From the NCBI RefSeq assembly GCF_004010155.1, contig NZ_RRYH01000011.1:46824-110823 (forward strand): DNA of 64,000 nucleotides. Reading direction: 5' to 3'. A program made the translations under genes and the position numbers. Below the pieces are notes generated by a model. The model saw only the letters and a list, made by a program, of their open reading frames with translations, did no database searches and was not told the origin of the DNA. The stretch comes from Solirhodobacter olei. Lineage in GTDB: Bacteria > Pseudomonadota > Alphaproteobacteria > Rhodobacterales > Rhodobacteraceae. Each line of letters opens with the position of its first letter. Positions within the stretch are counted from its first letter, which is position 1. Of the stretch, positions 18,826 through 26,963 are shown piece by piece.

Positions 18826-20064
18826 ATGCCCCCCGAGCCACCAGACCGCCTCGTCATCATCAACGACGCCTCCACCGCGCGCGGCGGGGCGACGGGGCTG
18901 GCGCTGCTGTCGGCCAAGCTGATGCGGGCACGGGGACTGCCGGTGACGCTGTTCTGCGGCGATACGGGGGACAATGCTACGCTGGCGGACGACGGGATCG
19001 AGGTCGTCAGCATCGACGGAGCGCCCCTGCTCAACCAGTCGGTCGCGAAGTCCATGGCCTCGGGCCTGTGGAACGCCAGGGCGAAGGCGGCGCTGGCGGA
19101 CTTTATCGCCCGGACGGATACGCCTGAGACTGTCTATCACGTGCACGGCTGGGCGCAGATCCTGTCGCCGTCAATCTTCACAGCGCTGCAGCCGGTGGCG
19201 GCGCGCACGCTGGCCCATGCCCATGATTTCTTCCTGGCCTGCCCGAACGGCGTCTTCACCGACTACCGCCGCGGCGAAAGCTGCCGGCGGCGCCCGCTCG
19301 GGCTCGACTGCCTGGTCACCAACTGCGACAAGCGCAGCTATAGCCATAAGCTCTGGCGCGCGGCGCGGACGGCGGCGTTGCGGCGGAGCTTCGCACAGAG
19401 CCTGCCCTGGGGCGGCATCGTGCTGCTGCATCCCGGCATGGCGCCGATCATGGCACTTGCCGGGTTCGACCGAGCCCGCATGTTTGTGGCCCGCAATCCG
19501 GTGACGCCCTACAGCGCCACCCGGATACCAGCGGAGGCAAACGAACGATTCTTCTTCATCGGTCGGATCGAGGAGGACAAAGGAATCCGCAGCCTCATTG
19601 CAGCGACGCAGGCAGCCGGGGTTGGCCTTACGGTCGTGGGCGACGGCCCGCTCAGAGAAGAGCTCGCGCGGGCGCATCCGGACGTCGAATTCACTGGCTG
19701 GAAGACACGGGAAGAGATCGAACCTCTGGTACAGACAGCGCGCTGCGTCGCCGTGCCCGCCCGCCATGGTGAACCGTTCGGATTGGTGATCACCGAGGCG
19801 CTGCAGAGCGGCATCCCAGTGATCATGGGCGAGACCTCCCTCCTCGCCAGCGACGTCGTGGACAAGGGCCTGGGCTTTGCCTGTGACATGCGCCGGCCGG
19901 AGACCCTGACCGCCGCCATCGCCCGGCTGCGCGATCTGGCTCCGGAGGAGGTCGAGGCGATGAGCCTGCACGCCATGCGGCCGGAAAACGCGCTCGCCTC
20001 CTCGCCCGAGGCCTGGGCGGACCGGCTGCTGGAGCTTTACGGCGGGCTTCTGGCGCGGGGCTGA
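18826..20064 (+). CDS. GT4-family glycosyltransferase
   Basis: Retaining GT-B glycosyltransferase (412 aa) of the exopolysaccharide locus. The N-terminal Rossmann domain begins RLVIINDASTARGGATGLAL, with the Gly-rich acceptor loop. A central YHVHGWAQILSP and LAHAHDFFLACPNG region resembles GT4 enzymes. The insert with several Cys (SCRRRPLGLDCLVTNC, about residues 150-165) is typical of a subset of these enzymes. The donor domain has FIGRIEEDKGIRSLI and the catalytic HGEPFGLVITEALQSGIPVI with its E-x7-E pair. It is monocistronic, divergent from the pyruvyl transferase and convergent with the hydratase gene seven bases away. Donor and acceptor are unknown. Confidence 0.88.
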   Translation: MPPEPPDRLVIINDASTARGGATGLALLSAKLMRARGLPVTLFCGDTGDNATLADDGIEVVSIDGAPLLNQSVAKSMASGLWNARAKAALADFIARTDTPETVYHVHGWAQILSPSIFTALQPVAARTLAHAHDFFLACPNGVFTDYRRGESCRRRPLGLDCLVTNCDKRSYSHKLWRAARTAALRRSFAQSLPWGGIVLLHPGMAPIMALAGFDRARMFVARNPVTPYSATRIPAEANERFFFIGRIEEDKGIRSLIAATQAAGVGLTVVGDGPLREELARAHPDVEFTGWKTREEIEPLVQTARCVAVPARHGEPFGLVITEALQSGIPVIMGETSLLASDVVDKGLGFACDMRRPETLTAAIARLRDLAPEEVEAMSLHAMRPENALASSPEAWADRLLELYGGLLARG

Positions 20065-20070
20065 GGGCGG

Positions 20071-20871
20071 TCAGCCCGCCTCGGCCTCCATGCAGAGCCG
20101 CCCGTCCGGCCCCGCGACCCAGAGGCGTTTGCCCGCCCGGCAGAACCGCGCCTCCTCGAAATGAAAGAGCGGCGCGGTGGCGCGGAAGCGGAATGAGCGC
20201 AGAGGGCCGGGCGCCATCAGCATCAGAATCTGGGCAAGGAGCGGCCCGTGGACGACGAGCCCGGGGTAGCCCTCTACCTCGCGGCAATAGTCGAGGTCGT
20301 AATGGATGCGGTGGCCGTTGAAGGTCAGCGCCGAGTAGCGGAAGAGCGTGGTGGTGGAGAAGCGCGCCCGGCTTTCGGCCTGGGCCCCATCGGGCGCGCG
20401 GGGCGGCTCTGGCGTGGGGGCGGCGGGGTCGGGATCGGCGCGGAAGACGAGGTCCTGCCATTCGCTGACGCAGACCATGCCGCGCTGGGTGATGTCATGG
20501 CGCAGGGTGACGAAGGCAAGCGGGCCGGAGCGGCCGGTCTTGCGCGTCGCGCCCTCGACCCGGGTCGCCCGCCGCGCGGGAAGGCCTGGGCGAAGGGGTG
20601 CGTGGAAGAGGAGCCGCCCGCCCGCCCACATCCGCCGCGGAAGTCCGAGGTCGGGGATCAGCCCGCCGCGCGCGGAATGACCGTCGCGGCCAAGCTCCGC
20701 CTCCGGGCGGGGCTGCCAGAAATACGCCTGGTGGAAGAAGGGCGGCAGCGGGTCGTCCGGCTGCCAGTCGAACCCCAGGGCCGCGGCGAGGGCCGCGGCG
20801 CGGGCCGGGTCCATCCGGTCCTCGATCTCCGTTCCGTTCTGTTCGGGCTCCCCCATGGCCGCCGGGATCAC
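20071..20871 (-). CDS. MaoC-like / mesaconyl-C4-CoA hydratase-type hotdog protein
   Basis: Predicted acyl-CoA hydratase (266 aa). The N-terminal half has FFHQAYFWQPRP and LPRRMWAGGRL, characteristic of the FAS1-like dehydratase/mesaconyl-C4-CoA hydratase group. The C-terminal half has YSALTFNGHRIHYD and YPGLVVHGPLLAQILM, the hydratase-2 type hotdog motif with the His/Asp region. Homologues act on mesaconyl-C4-CoA, itaconyl-CoA or related substrates; which applies here cannot be told. The GTG start at 20871 overlaps the FMN-reductase stop as GTGA; an alternative ATG lies at 20856. Co-transcription with the reductase is likely. Confidence 0.82.
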   Translation of the reverse strand: MIPAAMGEPEQNGTEIEDRMDPARAAALAAALGFDWQPDDPLPPFFHQAYFWQPRPEAELGRDGHSARGGLIPDLGLPRRMWAGGRLLFHAPLRPGLPARRATRVEGATRKTGRSGPLAFVTLRHDITQRGMVCVSEWQDLVFRADPDPAAPTPEPPRAPDGAQAESRARFSTTTLFRYSALTFNGHRIHYDLDYCREVEGYPGLVVHGPLLAQILMLMAPGPLRSFRFRATAPLFHFEEARFCRAGKRLWVAGPDGRLCMEAEAG

Positions 20872-21422
20872 TCGGCCGGCGGGAAGCCCGCCGCCTTGCG
20901 CAGATCCGCCATCAACAGCCGCAGCATCTTCAGTTGCGGCTCCAGCATCAGCCGGCCCTCGGCGTCGAAGGCGTTTCCCGAGTCGGGCACCAGCACCTCC
21001 GGCCCGGGCAGGACCAGCGGGCGGAAGGACATGAGCATCAGCCGGAGCGCGAATTGCGATCGGTCGCCGCCGCCGCGCCCGTCGGCGGCGGAGATGATCG
21101 CCACCGGCTTGTCGCGGAACGGCCGGCCCGAGGTGCGGCTGACCCAGTCGAGCGCGTTCTTCAGCACGCCCGGCGGAGCCTTGTTATATTCCGGCGTCGA
21201 GATCACTACCGCGTCGGCATCGGCGATGCCGTCGGCGAGGCGCTGGACCTCGGGCGGGATGCCCTCTGCATCCTCGAGATCGCGATCGTAGAGCGGCAGG
21301 CGCAGGTCGCCCTCGGCATAGCTCGCCGGGCCGAAGCTGCGGCGGGCCTCGGCCAGCAGGAGCCGGTTGGTGGAGGCTTTGCGCAACGCGCCTGGAATGC
21401 CGAATAGCTTGGGTTCTGTCAT
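20868..21422 (-). CDS. NADPH-dependent FMN reductase family flavoprotein
   Basis: Small flavodoxin-like reductase (184 aa). It starts KLFGIPGALRKASTNRLLL, the phosphate-binding loop of the family. It has VVISTPEYNKAPPGVLKNAL, the conserved SPEYN-type motif that packs against the isoalloxazine ring, and IISAADGRGGG. These enzymes reduce FMN or quinone-like substrates with NAD(P)H in the cytosol. Start ATG 21422 is where homology begins; the frame runs open upstream. It is divergent from the ThDP-enzyme gene with 113 bases between, and its stop overlaps the start of the hydratase gene. Confidence 0.87.
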   Translation of the reverse strand: MTEPKLFGIPGALRKASTNRLLLAEARRSFGPASYAEGDLRLPLYDRDLEDAEGIPPEVQRLADGIADADAVVISTPEYNKAPPGVLKNALDWVSRTSGRPFRDKPVAIISAADGRGGGDRSQFALRLMLMSFRPLVLPGPEVLVPDSGNAFDAEGRLMLEPQLKMLRLLMADLRKAAGFPPAE

Positions 21423-21535
21423 CGCTCTCCCCTCTCTCGCGGCGGACCATAGGGCGCGAGGCGCGAGGCGCAAGGGCGCTTGCCCCCGGCGCCGGCCCGA
21501 GGCAGGGTGGCGCCGAACGGGCGACGGAGGGCGGA

Positions 21536-23200
21536 ATGGCGCGGCACGGCGGAAAAATCCTTGCGGATCAGTTGGTCGCACAGGGTGTGCGGCGGGTATT
21601 CTCGGTGCCGGGGGAAAGCTTCCTCGCCGCGCTTGACGGGCTCTACCAGAGCGGGATCGAGAATATCGTCTGCCGCCAGGAAGGCGGCGCCGCGATGATG
21701 GCGGAGGCCTATGGCAAGCTGACGGGCCAGCCGGGCGTTCTGTTCGTGACGCGCGGGCCGGGTGTGACGAATGCCTCTGCCGGGATCCATGTCGCAAAGC
21801 AGGATTCTACGCCCATGGTGGTTTTCGTCGGCCAGATCGACAGCCACCACCGCGACCGCGAGGCTTTCCAGGAGGTCGATTACCGGGGCGTCTTCGGGAC
21901 GCTGGCGAAGTGGGTGGCGGAGGTCGACGATACCGAGCGGCTGCCGGAATACATCTCGCGCGCCTTCCATGTGGCCTGTTCCGGCCGGCCCGGGCCGGTG
22001 GTGCTGGCGCTGCCGGAGGACATGCTGAGCGGGCTGGCCGACGTGCCCGACATCGCCGCCCCGGCCCCCGCGCCCTCCGCGGTGAGCGCGGAGCAGGTGC
22101 AGGCCGTGGCGCGGATGCTGGCAGTGGCGGAGCGGCCGCTGGTCGTCGTCGGCGGCTCGCAATGGTCGGAGGAAGCGGCGGCCGATCTTGCCCAACTCGC
22201 CGAGGCCGCGGATCTGCCGGTGGCGGTGACCTTCCGGCGGCAGGACCGGATGGCGAATTCGCATTCGCATTATGCGGGCGATCTTGGGGTTGGCGGAAAT
22301 CCTAAGCTTTTCCAGCGGCTTGGAGAGGCGGATTGCCTGCTCGTCCTGGGCGCGCGGCTGGGCGATATCGCGACCGGCGGTTACGAGGCACTGCGCCCGG
22401 CCGGGCCGTTGCCGAAGCTGATTCATGTCCATCCGGACCCCGACGAGCTGGGCCGCGTGTTCCGGCCGGACCTCGCCATCGCGGTGCCGGCCCCGCAGAT
22501 GGTTGCGACCCTGGCGCGGATGGCGCCGGGCGGGCATCCGGAGCGCTCCGCCTGGCGGAAGGCCGCGCGGGCGGAGGCCGAAGCCTGGCGGGTGCCGCAT
22601 GAGACCCCCGGCAAGGTGAAGATGGAGGAGGTCGTCGGCTGGCTCTCCGACAACCTGCCGGAGGATGCGGTCCTGACCAATGGCGCGGGAAATTTCGCTG
22701 CGTTCCTGCACCGTTACTATGAATATCACCGCTACGGGACGCAGCTGGCGCCGACCTCGGGGAGCATGGGGTACGGGTTCCCGGCGGCAATCTCGGCGAA
22801 GCTGGAGCATCCGGGGCGCGTGGTCGTTTGCCTTGCCGGGGACGGCGATTTCCAGATGACGCTGAACGAGTTTTCGACCGCCGTGCAGCATGGCGCGGCG
22901 GTGATCGTGATCGTGGCGAACAACGGGCGCTATGGCACGATCCGGATGCACCAGGAGCGGCACTACCCCGGCCGGGTCTCGGGCACCGACCTCGCCAACC
23001 CGGATTTCGCCGCGCTCGCGCGGGCCTATGGCGGGCATGGCGAGCTGGTGACCGAGGGCGCGGAGTTCGCCGGGGCGTTCCAGCGGGCGGAGGCCTCGGG
23101 CAAGCCAGCGGTGATCGAGCTCAGGCTGGACCCGGAGATGCTGTCGACCACGAAGACGGTCAGCGAGATGCGGGAGATCGGGTTGAAGGCGCGGGGCTGA
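21536..23200 (+). CDS. Thiamine-diphosphate enzyme, acetolactate-synthase-like large subunit
   Basis: ThDP-dependent enzyme (554 aa) of the acetolactate synthase/benzaldehyde lyase superfamily. The N-terminal Pyr domain has GVRRVFSVPGESFLAALDGL and the activating Glu49 in CRQEGGA. A central Rossmann-like domain includes VVVGGSQWSEEAAADLAQLA. The C-terminal PP domain has GDGDFQMTLNEFSTA (from about residue 434), followed by NNGRYGTI, the ThDP/Mg motif. No regulatory small subunit is adjacent, so this is probably a paralogue and not the housekeeping IlvB. Substrate is unknown; the FMN reductase and hydratase lie divergently upstream. Confidence 0.85.
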   Translation: MARHGGKILADQLVAQGVRRVFSVPGESFLAALDGLYQSGIENIVCRQEGGAAMMAEAYGKLTGQPGVLFVTRGPGVTNASAGIHVAKQDSTPMVVFVGQIDSHHRDREAFQEVDYRGVFGTLAKWVAEVDDTERLPEYISRAFHVACSGRPGPVVLALPEDMLSGLADVPDIAAPAPAPSAVSAEQVQAVARMLAVAERPLVVVGGSQWSEEAAADLAQLAEAADLPVAVTFRRQDRMANSHSHYAGDLGVGGNPKLFQRLGEADCLLVLGARLGDIATGGYEALRPAGPLPKLIHVHPDPDELGRVFRPDLAIAVPAPQMVATLARMAPGGHPERSAWRKAARAEAEAWRVPHETPGKVKMEEVVGWLSDNLPEDAVLTNGAGNFAAFLHRYYEYHRYGTQLAPTSGSMGYGFPAAISAKLEHPGRVVVCLAGDGDFQMTLNEFSTAVQHGAAVIVIVANNGRYGTIRMHQERHYPGRVSGTDLANPDFAALARAYGGHGELVTEGAEFAGAFQRAEASGKPAVIELRLDPEMLSTTKTVSEMREIGLKARG

Positions 23201-23248
23201 GCGCAGGCACCTTGCCTAAAAGGCCCGAAACAGCGGGCGCAGCCCGCC

Positions 23249-23282
23249 GGGCCAGCGCCCACCTGCGGACGGTCGCTGGCCC
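23249..23282. terminator. Candidate bidirectional terminator hairpin
   Basis: A perfect 9-bp inverted repeat (GGGCCAGCG and CGCTGGCCC) with a 16-base spacer lies in the 98-base gap between the convergent ThDP-enzyme and asd genes. A smaller hairpin (GCGGGC-GCA-GCCCGC) sits just before it. There is no T tract, so intrinsic termination is a guess based on position and stem. Confidence 0.45.
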
Positions 23283-23298
23283 TCTTCCGGGGTTCGTT

Positions 23299-24321
23299 CT
23301 AGCCTTTCTTGAGGCAGCGGTTCCCGAGCGTCTCGGCGATCTGGACGGCGTTCAGCGCGGCACCCTTGCGCAGGTTGTCGGAGACGCACCAGAGGTTGAT
23401 GCCGTTGTCGATCGTCGGGTCCTGCCGGATACGCGAGATGAAGGTGGCGTAGTCGCCGACGCATTCGACCGGGGTGACGTAGCCGCCAGCCTCGCGCTTG
23501 TCGACGACGAGGACGCCGGGCGCCTCGCGCAGGATGTCGCGGGCCTCGGCCTCGTCGAGGTGATCCTCGAACTCGATGTTGATCGCCTCGGAATGTCCGA
23601 CGAAGACCGGCACGCGGACGCAGGTCGCCGTCACCTTGATCGACTTGTCGACGATCTTCTTGGTCTCGGCGACCATCTTCCATTCTTCCTTGGTCTGGCC
23701 GTCCTCGAGGAAGACGTCGATATGGGGAATGACGTTGAAGGCGATCTGCTTGGTGAACTTGGAGGGCTCGACCTCGGCGCCGGGCACATACATGCCCTTG
23801 GTCTGGTTCCACAGCTCGTCCATCGCGTCCTTGCCGGCGCCGGAGACGGATTGGTAGGTCGAGACCACCACCCGCTTGATCCGGGCGCGGTCGTGCAGCG
23901 GCTTCAGCGCCACGACCATCTGCGCGGTCGAGCAGTTCGGATTGGCGATGATGTTGCGCTTGGTGTAGCCCTCGACGGCCTCGGGGTTCACCTCCGGCAC
24001 GACGAGGGGCACGTCCGGGTCGTAGCGGTAGAGGGAGGAGTTGTCGATCACCACGCAGCCCGCCGCGGCCGCCTTGGGCGCGTAGATCTTGGTCGGCGCG
24101 GAGCCGACGGCGAAGAGCGCGATGTCCCAGCCGGTGAAATCGAACGTGTCGAGATCCTTGGTGCGCAGCGTCTTGTCACCGAAGCTGACCTCGGTTCCGA
24201 GCGATTTGCGGGAGGCGAGCGCGGCGATCTCATCGATCGGGAATTCGCGCTCGGCGAGGATGTTCAGCATTTCGCGGCCCACATTGCCCGTGGCGCCCGC
24301 GACGACGACCCGATAGCCCAT
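23299..24321 (-). CDS. asd: Aspartate-semialdehyde dehydrogenase
   Basis: Catalyses NADPH-dependent reduction of L-4-aspartyl phosphate to aspartate semialdehyde, the branch point to lysine/diaminopimelate, threonine and methionine. The 340 aa product is full length. It begins VVVAGATGNVGREML, the NADP-binding glycine motif, and has the active-site Cys130 in NPNCSTAQM, preceded by VIDNSSLYR. The later VPVFVGHSEAINIEFE carries substrate-binding residues. It is a single gene, convergent with the ThDP enzyme. The 128 bases between its start and the end of the GT29 gene carry no gene and probably its own promoter region. Confidence 0.96.
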   Translation of the reverse strand: MGYRVVVAGATGNVGREMLNILAEREFPIDEIAALASRKSLGTEVSFGDKTLRTKDLDTFDFTGWDIALFAVGSAPTKIYAPKAAAAGCVVIDNSSLYRYDPDVPLVVPEVNPEAVEGYTKRNIIANPNCSTAQMVVALKPLHDRARIKRVVVSTYQSVSGAGKDAMDELWNQTKGMYVPGAEVEPSKFTKQIAFNVIPHIDVFLEDGQTKEEWKMVAETKKIVDKSIKVTATCVRVPVFVGHSEAINIEFEDHLDEAEARDILREAPGVLVVDKREAGGYVTPVECVGDYATFISRIRQDPTIDNGINLWCVSDNLRKGAALNAVQIAETLGNRCLKKG

Positions 24322-24449
24322 GGCTTTCTCCCTTCGCTCCGGAGGACGGCGCCGTTTAGCGCAAGGGGCGCGGAGGGGAAAGCGGATTTCGCTGCGGCGG
24401 ATTGGCGAGCGCGGGCTGCGGCGCGGGCGGTGCGCAATGAATGCGCAGC

Positions 24450-25094
24450 CTACGCCGAGGCGGGCGGGCGGTTCAGCGTGAACCTTGCATCCTCGGCCAG
24501 CAGCCGCTCGACGAAGGCGCGCTCGGCGGCGAAGTCATGCGGCACGCGCTCGGCCGTGCGGCTGCCGGTGAGCGAGAGCGAGGCGAAGAAGTCGAAACCG
24601 TATAGGTCGACCCGCGCCGCCTTGGACCGCGCGAGCAGGTCGATCAGCATCAGCCCCGTCGTCGGCTGCGCGCCGAGGCGCTGCCAGAGGCTGTCGATGT
24701 CGTCTTTCCAGTGAAGGTAGAACCGGCGCGTCACGGCGGCCCAGGGCAGGCGCTTGCGCTTGTGGCTCATCCAGAGCGTCAGCGACGGGTCAAGGCGCGC
24801 GAGGTCCGCCGCGCCCATGCGGACGGCGAGCGCCAGCCAATCCGTCCGCCTGCCGTGAGAGCGCGAAGCCGGCATCGGCGCGCGGTTGATGCGGATGACG
24901 AGGTCATGGGCGTCGATCTCTGCCCCCGCCGCGCCCTCGGCCAGCGCGCGGGCATTGCCGACGAGGGCGACGCTGCGGCCGGCGAGGTCGGCAAGCGCCT
25001 CTGCCGGCGGGATCGACCAGCGGGCGAGCCCCGCCTCCGAGCGCAGCGCCCGGGCGAGGCGGAAGCCAAGCCAGCCGGGCGCCGCCCGGGTCAT
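24450..25094 (-). CDS. GT29 sialyltransferase-like glycosyltransferase
   Basis: 214 aa protein with all three sialyltransferase-type motifs. The L-motif equivalent, residues about 42-73, reads VALVGNARAL and later HDLVIRINRAP. The S-motif equivalent, about 144-168, reads PTTGLMLIDLL and VDLYGFDFF. A motif-VS-like HDFAAE (His186, Glu191) follows, H-x4-E. This matches the fold of GT29 enzymes, which transfer sialic acid (or possibly another CMP-activated ulosonic acid in bacteria). No CMP-sugar synthesis gene is in the window. The start at 25094 overlaps the phosphatase stop as ATGA, so the two are translationally coupled. Donor and acceptor are unknown. Confidence 0.82.
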   Translation of the reverse strand: MTRAAPGWLGFRLARALRSEAGLARWSIPPAEALADLAGRSVALVGNARALAEGAAGAEIDAHDLVIRINRAPMPASRSHGRRTDWLALAVRMGAADLARLDPSLTLWMSHKRKRLPWAAVTRRFYLHWKDDIDSLWQRLGAQPTTGLMLIDLLARSKAARVDLYGFDFFASLSLTGSRTAERVPHDFAAERAFVERLLAEDARFTLNRPPASA

Positions 25095-25780
25095 GGCCGT
25101 TTTCCGCGGCGGGCGGCGAAGCCTCGGGTGGCCTCTTCCGGATCGTATTCGGTCTTCACCCAGTCGATGAAGGCGATCGGACCCTGCTTCAGCCGGTCGG
25201 CGTACATGTCGAGGACATGGTCGAGGATTCCGGTCTTCGACTGGCGGAAATGCAGGAAGCGGGGGCTGAGCTGGCGGCGGGCGACCTCCAGCGGCACGCC
25301 CTCGAAATGCATCAGGTAGATCGCCGAGGCGAGGCCGGTGCGGTCGGCCCCGGACTTGCAATGCATCAGAAGCGGCTTCTCGGCAGTCTCGAAGGCCTCG
25401 ATCAGCTCCAGCAGGCGCTCGCGCAGCGGTGCGGCGCGGGCGGCCATGTGGACGGTCAGAAGCTCCATCCCCAGCGCGTGGCAGCTTTCAACCTCGAAGC
25501 GGTGATGCGCGACCTCGGGGCCGCCGCGCAGGTTGAGGATGGTCTTGATCCCCTCCTCCGCGAGGTCGGAGAGCCGGTCGTGCCCCGGGTGGTTGGAGCG
25601 GTAGACGCCCGGCGCCACCTCGGCATGGTTGGTCCAGAACCGGCGGAGGAAGCCGTGGTCCAGCCAGGTGACGTAGAAATGCGAGCGGCGGCGTTCTTCC
25701 GGGTCGGTGATGTCGTGGGTGAAGCGGTGGTGGAGCGAGCGCTCCCACGCATCGAGCTTCTTCCACAGTCTCACCAGCAT
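25091..25780 (-). CDS. Dual-specificity/tyrosine phosphatase-like protein
   Basis: Cytosolic phosphatase-like protein (229 aa). The CX5R loop HCKSGADRTG (about residue 140) supplies the nucleophilic Cys and phosphate-binding Arg; the upstream region APGVYRSNHPG and GIKTILNLRGG is typical of bacterial dual-specificity/PTEN-like phosphatases. It is the first gene of a two-gene unit with the GT29-like gene. A role in dephosphorylating a glycolipid or sugar intermediate, or a protein of the exopolysaccharide system, is possible but not shown. Confidence 0.83.
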   Translation of the reverse strand: MLVRLWKKLDAWERSLHHRFTHDITDPEERRRSHFYVTWLDHGFLRRFWTNHAEVAPGVYRSNHPGHDRLSDLAEEGIKTILNLRGGPEVAHHRFEVESCHALGMELLTVHMAARAAPLRERLLELIEAFETAEKPLLMHCKSGADRTGLASAIYLMHFEGVPLEVARRQLSPRFLHFRQSKTGILDHVLDMYADRLKQGPIAFIDWVKTEYDPEEATRGFAARRGKRP

Positions 25781-25866
25781 CTTCCGGGGGCCCCTGCCGT
25801 TACGGTCCGGCTGACATGACCCATCGGGCCGGTTTTTTCAATGCTCCGTGACCCGGTGCCGCGGCG

Positions 25867-26904
25867 TCATGCGAGCAGGCGGCGGTAGACGGCGATCAGC
25901 GCGGCAGCCTCGCGGGCGATCGGGAAGCGGGCCTCGACATGGGCGCGGGCGGCCGGGCGAGCGGCGGCGAGGCGGGGGGGGTCGCTGACCCAGGCGCGGA
26001 TCGCCCCGGTCAGCGCGGCCTGATCGCCGGGCGGCGTGATCGTGCCGGTGGCGGGGGTCAGGAGCTCGGCATAGGCGCCGACATCGGCGGCGACGACGGG
26101 GGTGCCGCAGGCCATGGCCTCCAGCGGGGTGAGGCCGAAACCCTCCCAGCGGGCCGGCGCGGCGCAGAGGTCGAGCGCCTGCTGGAGCTGGACGAGCCGG
26201 GACCAGGGGACCTCTCCGAGGAAGCGGATGCGGTCGGTGAGGCCGGCGGCGGCGATCCTGGCTTCCAGTTCGGCGCGGAAGGCCTCGTGCTTGCGGGTGG
26301 TGCGGCCGGAGAAGAGGAAGAGAAGGTCGGGGTTTTCGGGGAGCAGGTCGAGCGCGGTCCCGACCAGGAGGTCCACGCCCTTTTGCGCGCGGATGCGGCC
26401 GAAGCAGCCGATGATCGTGGCCTCTGCCGGAAGGTCCAGTTCGGCGCGGAGCGCGGCGCGGTCGGGGGCGGGGTGGAAGACCTGCGTGTCGATGCCGTGC
26501 ATCACCACCTCGGCCGGGCGGTCGAGGTAGCGCGCGGCCTTGGCCGAGGTGGCGATCACTCGGTCCTGCCGGCCGATGAGCCATTTCGTCAGCCCGGTGT
26601 GGTGGCGCTGCGCGGCGGAGGTGAAGAGGAGCTTCAGCCGCCGCCGGAACACATGGCGCAGGATCAGGCCGAGGATCATCTCATTGTTGCGGCGCGCGTG
26701 CCAGACGCGCCAGCGGTCGCGCGGCAGGAAGAAGAGGCGCGAGAGCGGGATCTGCGGCACGTCCTCCGGCAGGCCCGGGCCGGTCGCCACGATGCCGATC
26801 TGGCGCGCCTGGATCGGGATCAGCCGCAGCACCGTCGAGGTGACGCCGGAAAGGCGCCGTTTCAGGTTCGGCGCGATCACCTCTATCCGGGAGATGTCCT
26901 GCAT
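25867..26904 (-). CDS. GT4-family glycosyltransferase
   Basis: Glycosyltransferase (345 aa). The donor-binding half has IGCFGRIRAQKGVDLLV and the signature RWEGFGLTPLEAMACGTPVV with the E-x7-E pair. The N-terminal half has FFLPRDRWRVWHARRNNEM and LLFTSAAQRHHTGLTKWLI, resembling LPS core or capsule transferases. The ATG at 26904 is preceded by GGAGG five bases upstream, fixing the start. It lies 86 bases after the phosphatase/GT29 unit and on the same strand, consistent with a surface-glycan role. Sugar specificity cannot be read. Confidence 0.86.
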   Translation of the reverse strand: MQDISRIEVIAPNLKRRLSGVTSTVLRLIPIQARQIGIVATGPGLPEDVPQIPLSRLFFLPRDRWRVWHARRNNEMILGLILRHVFRRRLKLLFTSAAQRHHTGLTKWLIGRQDRVIATSAKAARYLDRPAEVVMHGIDTQVFHPAPDRAALRAELDLPAEATIIGCFGRIRAQKGVDLLVGTALDLLPENPDLLFLFSGRTTRKHEAFRAELEARIAAAGLTDRIRFLGEVPWSRLVQLQQALDLCAAPARWEGFGLTPLEAMACGTPVVAADVGAYAELLTPATGTITPPGDQAALTGAIRAWVSDPPRLAAARPAARAHVEARFPIAREAAALIAVYRRLLA

Positions 26905-26963
26905 GAGCCCTCCGCCATGGCTCCGCCCGCATAGCACCCCGGGCCCGGCGCGGCCAAGCCCTG

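Noticed and set aside
25807..25838. CCGGC...GCCGG stem followed by TTTTTT on the plus strand
   Set aside because: It looks like an intrinsic terminator, but genes on both sides are on the minus strand and no plus-strand transcript ends here. The stem is only five pairs.
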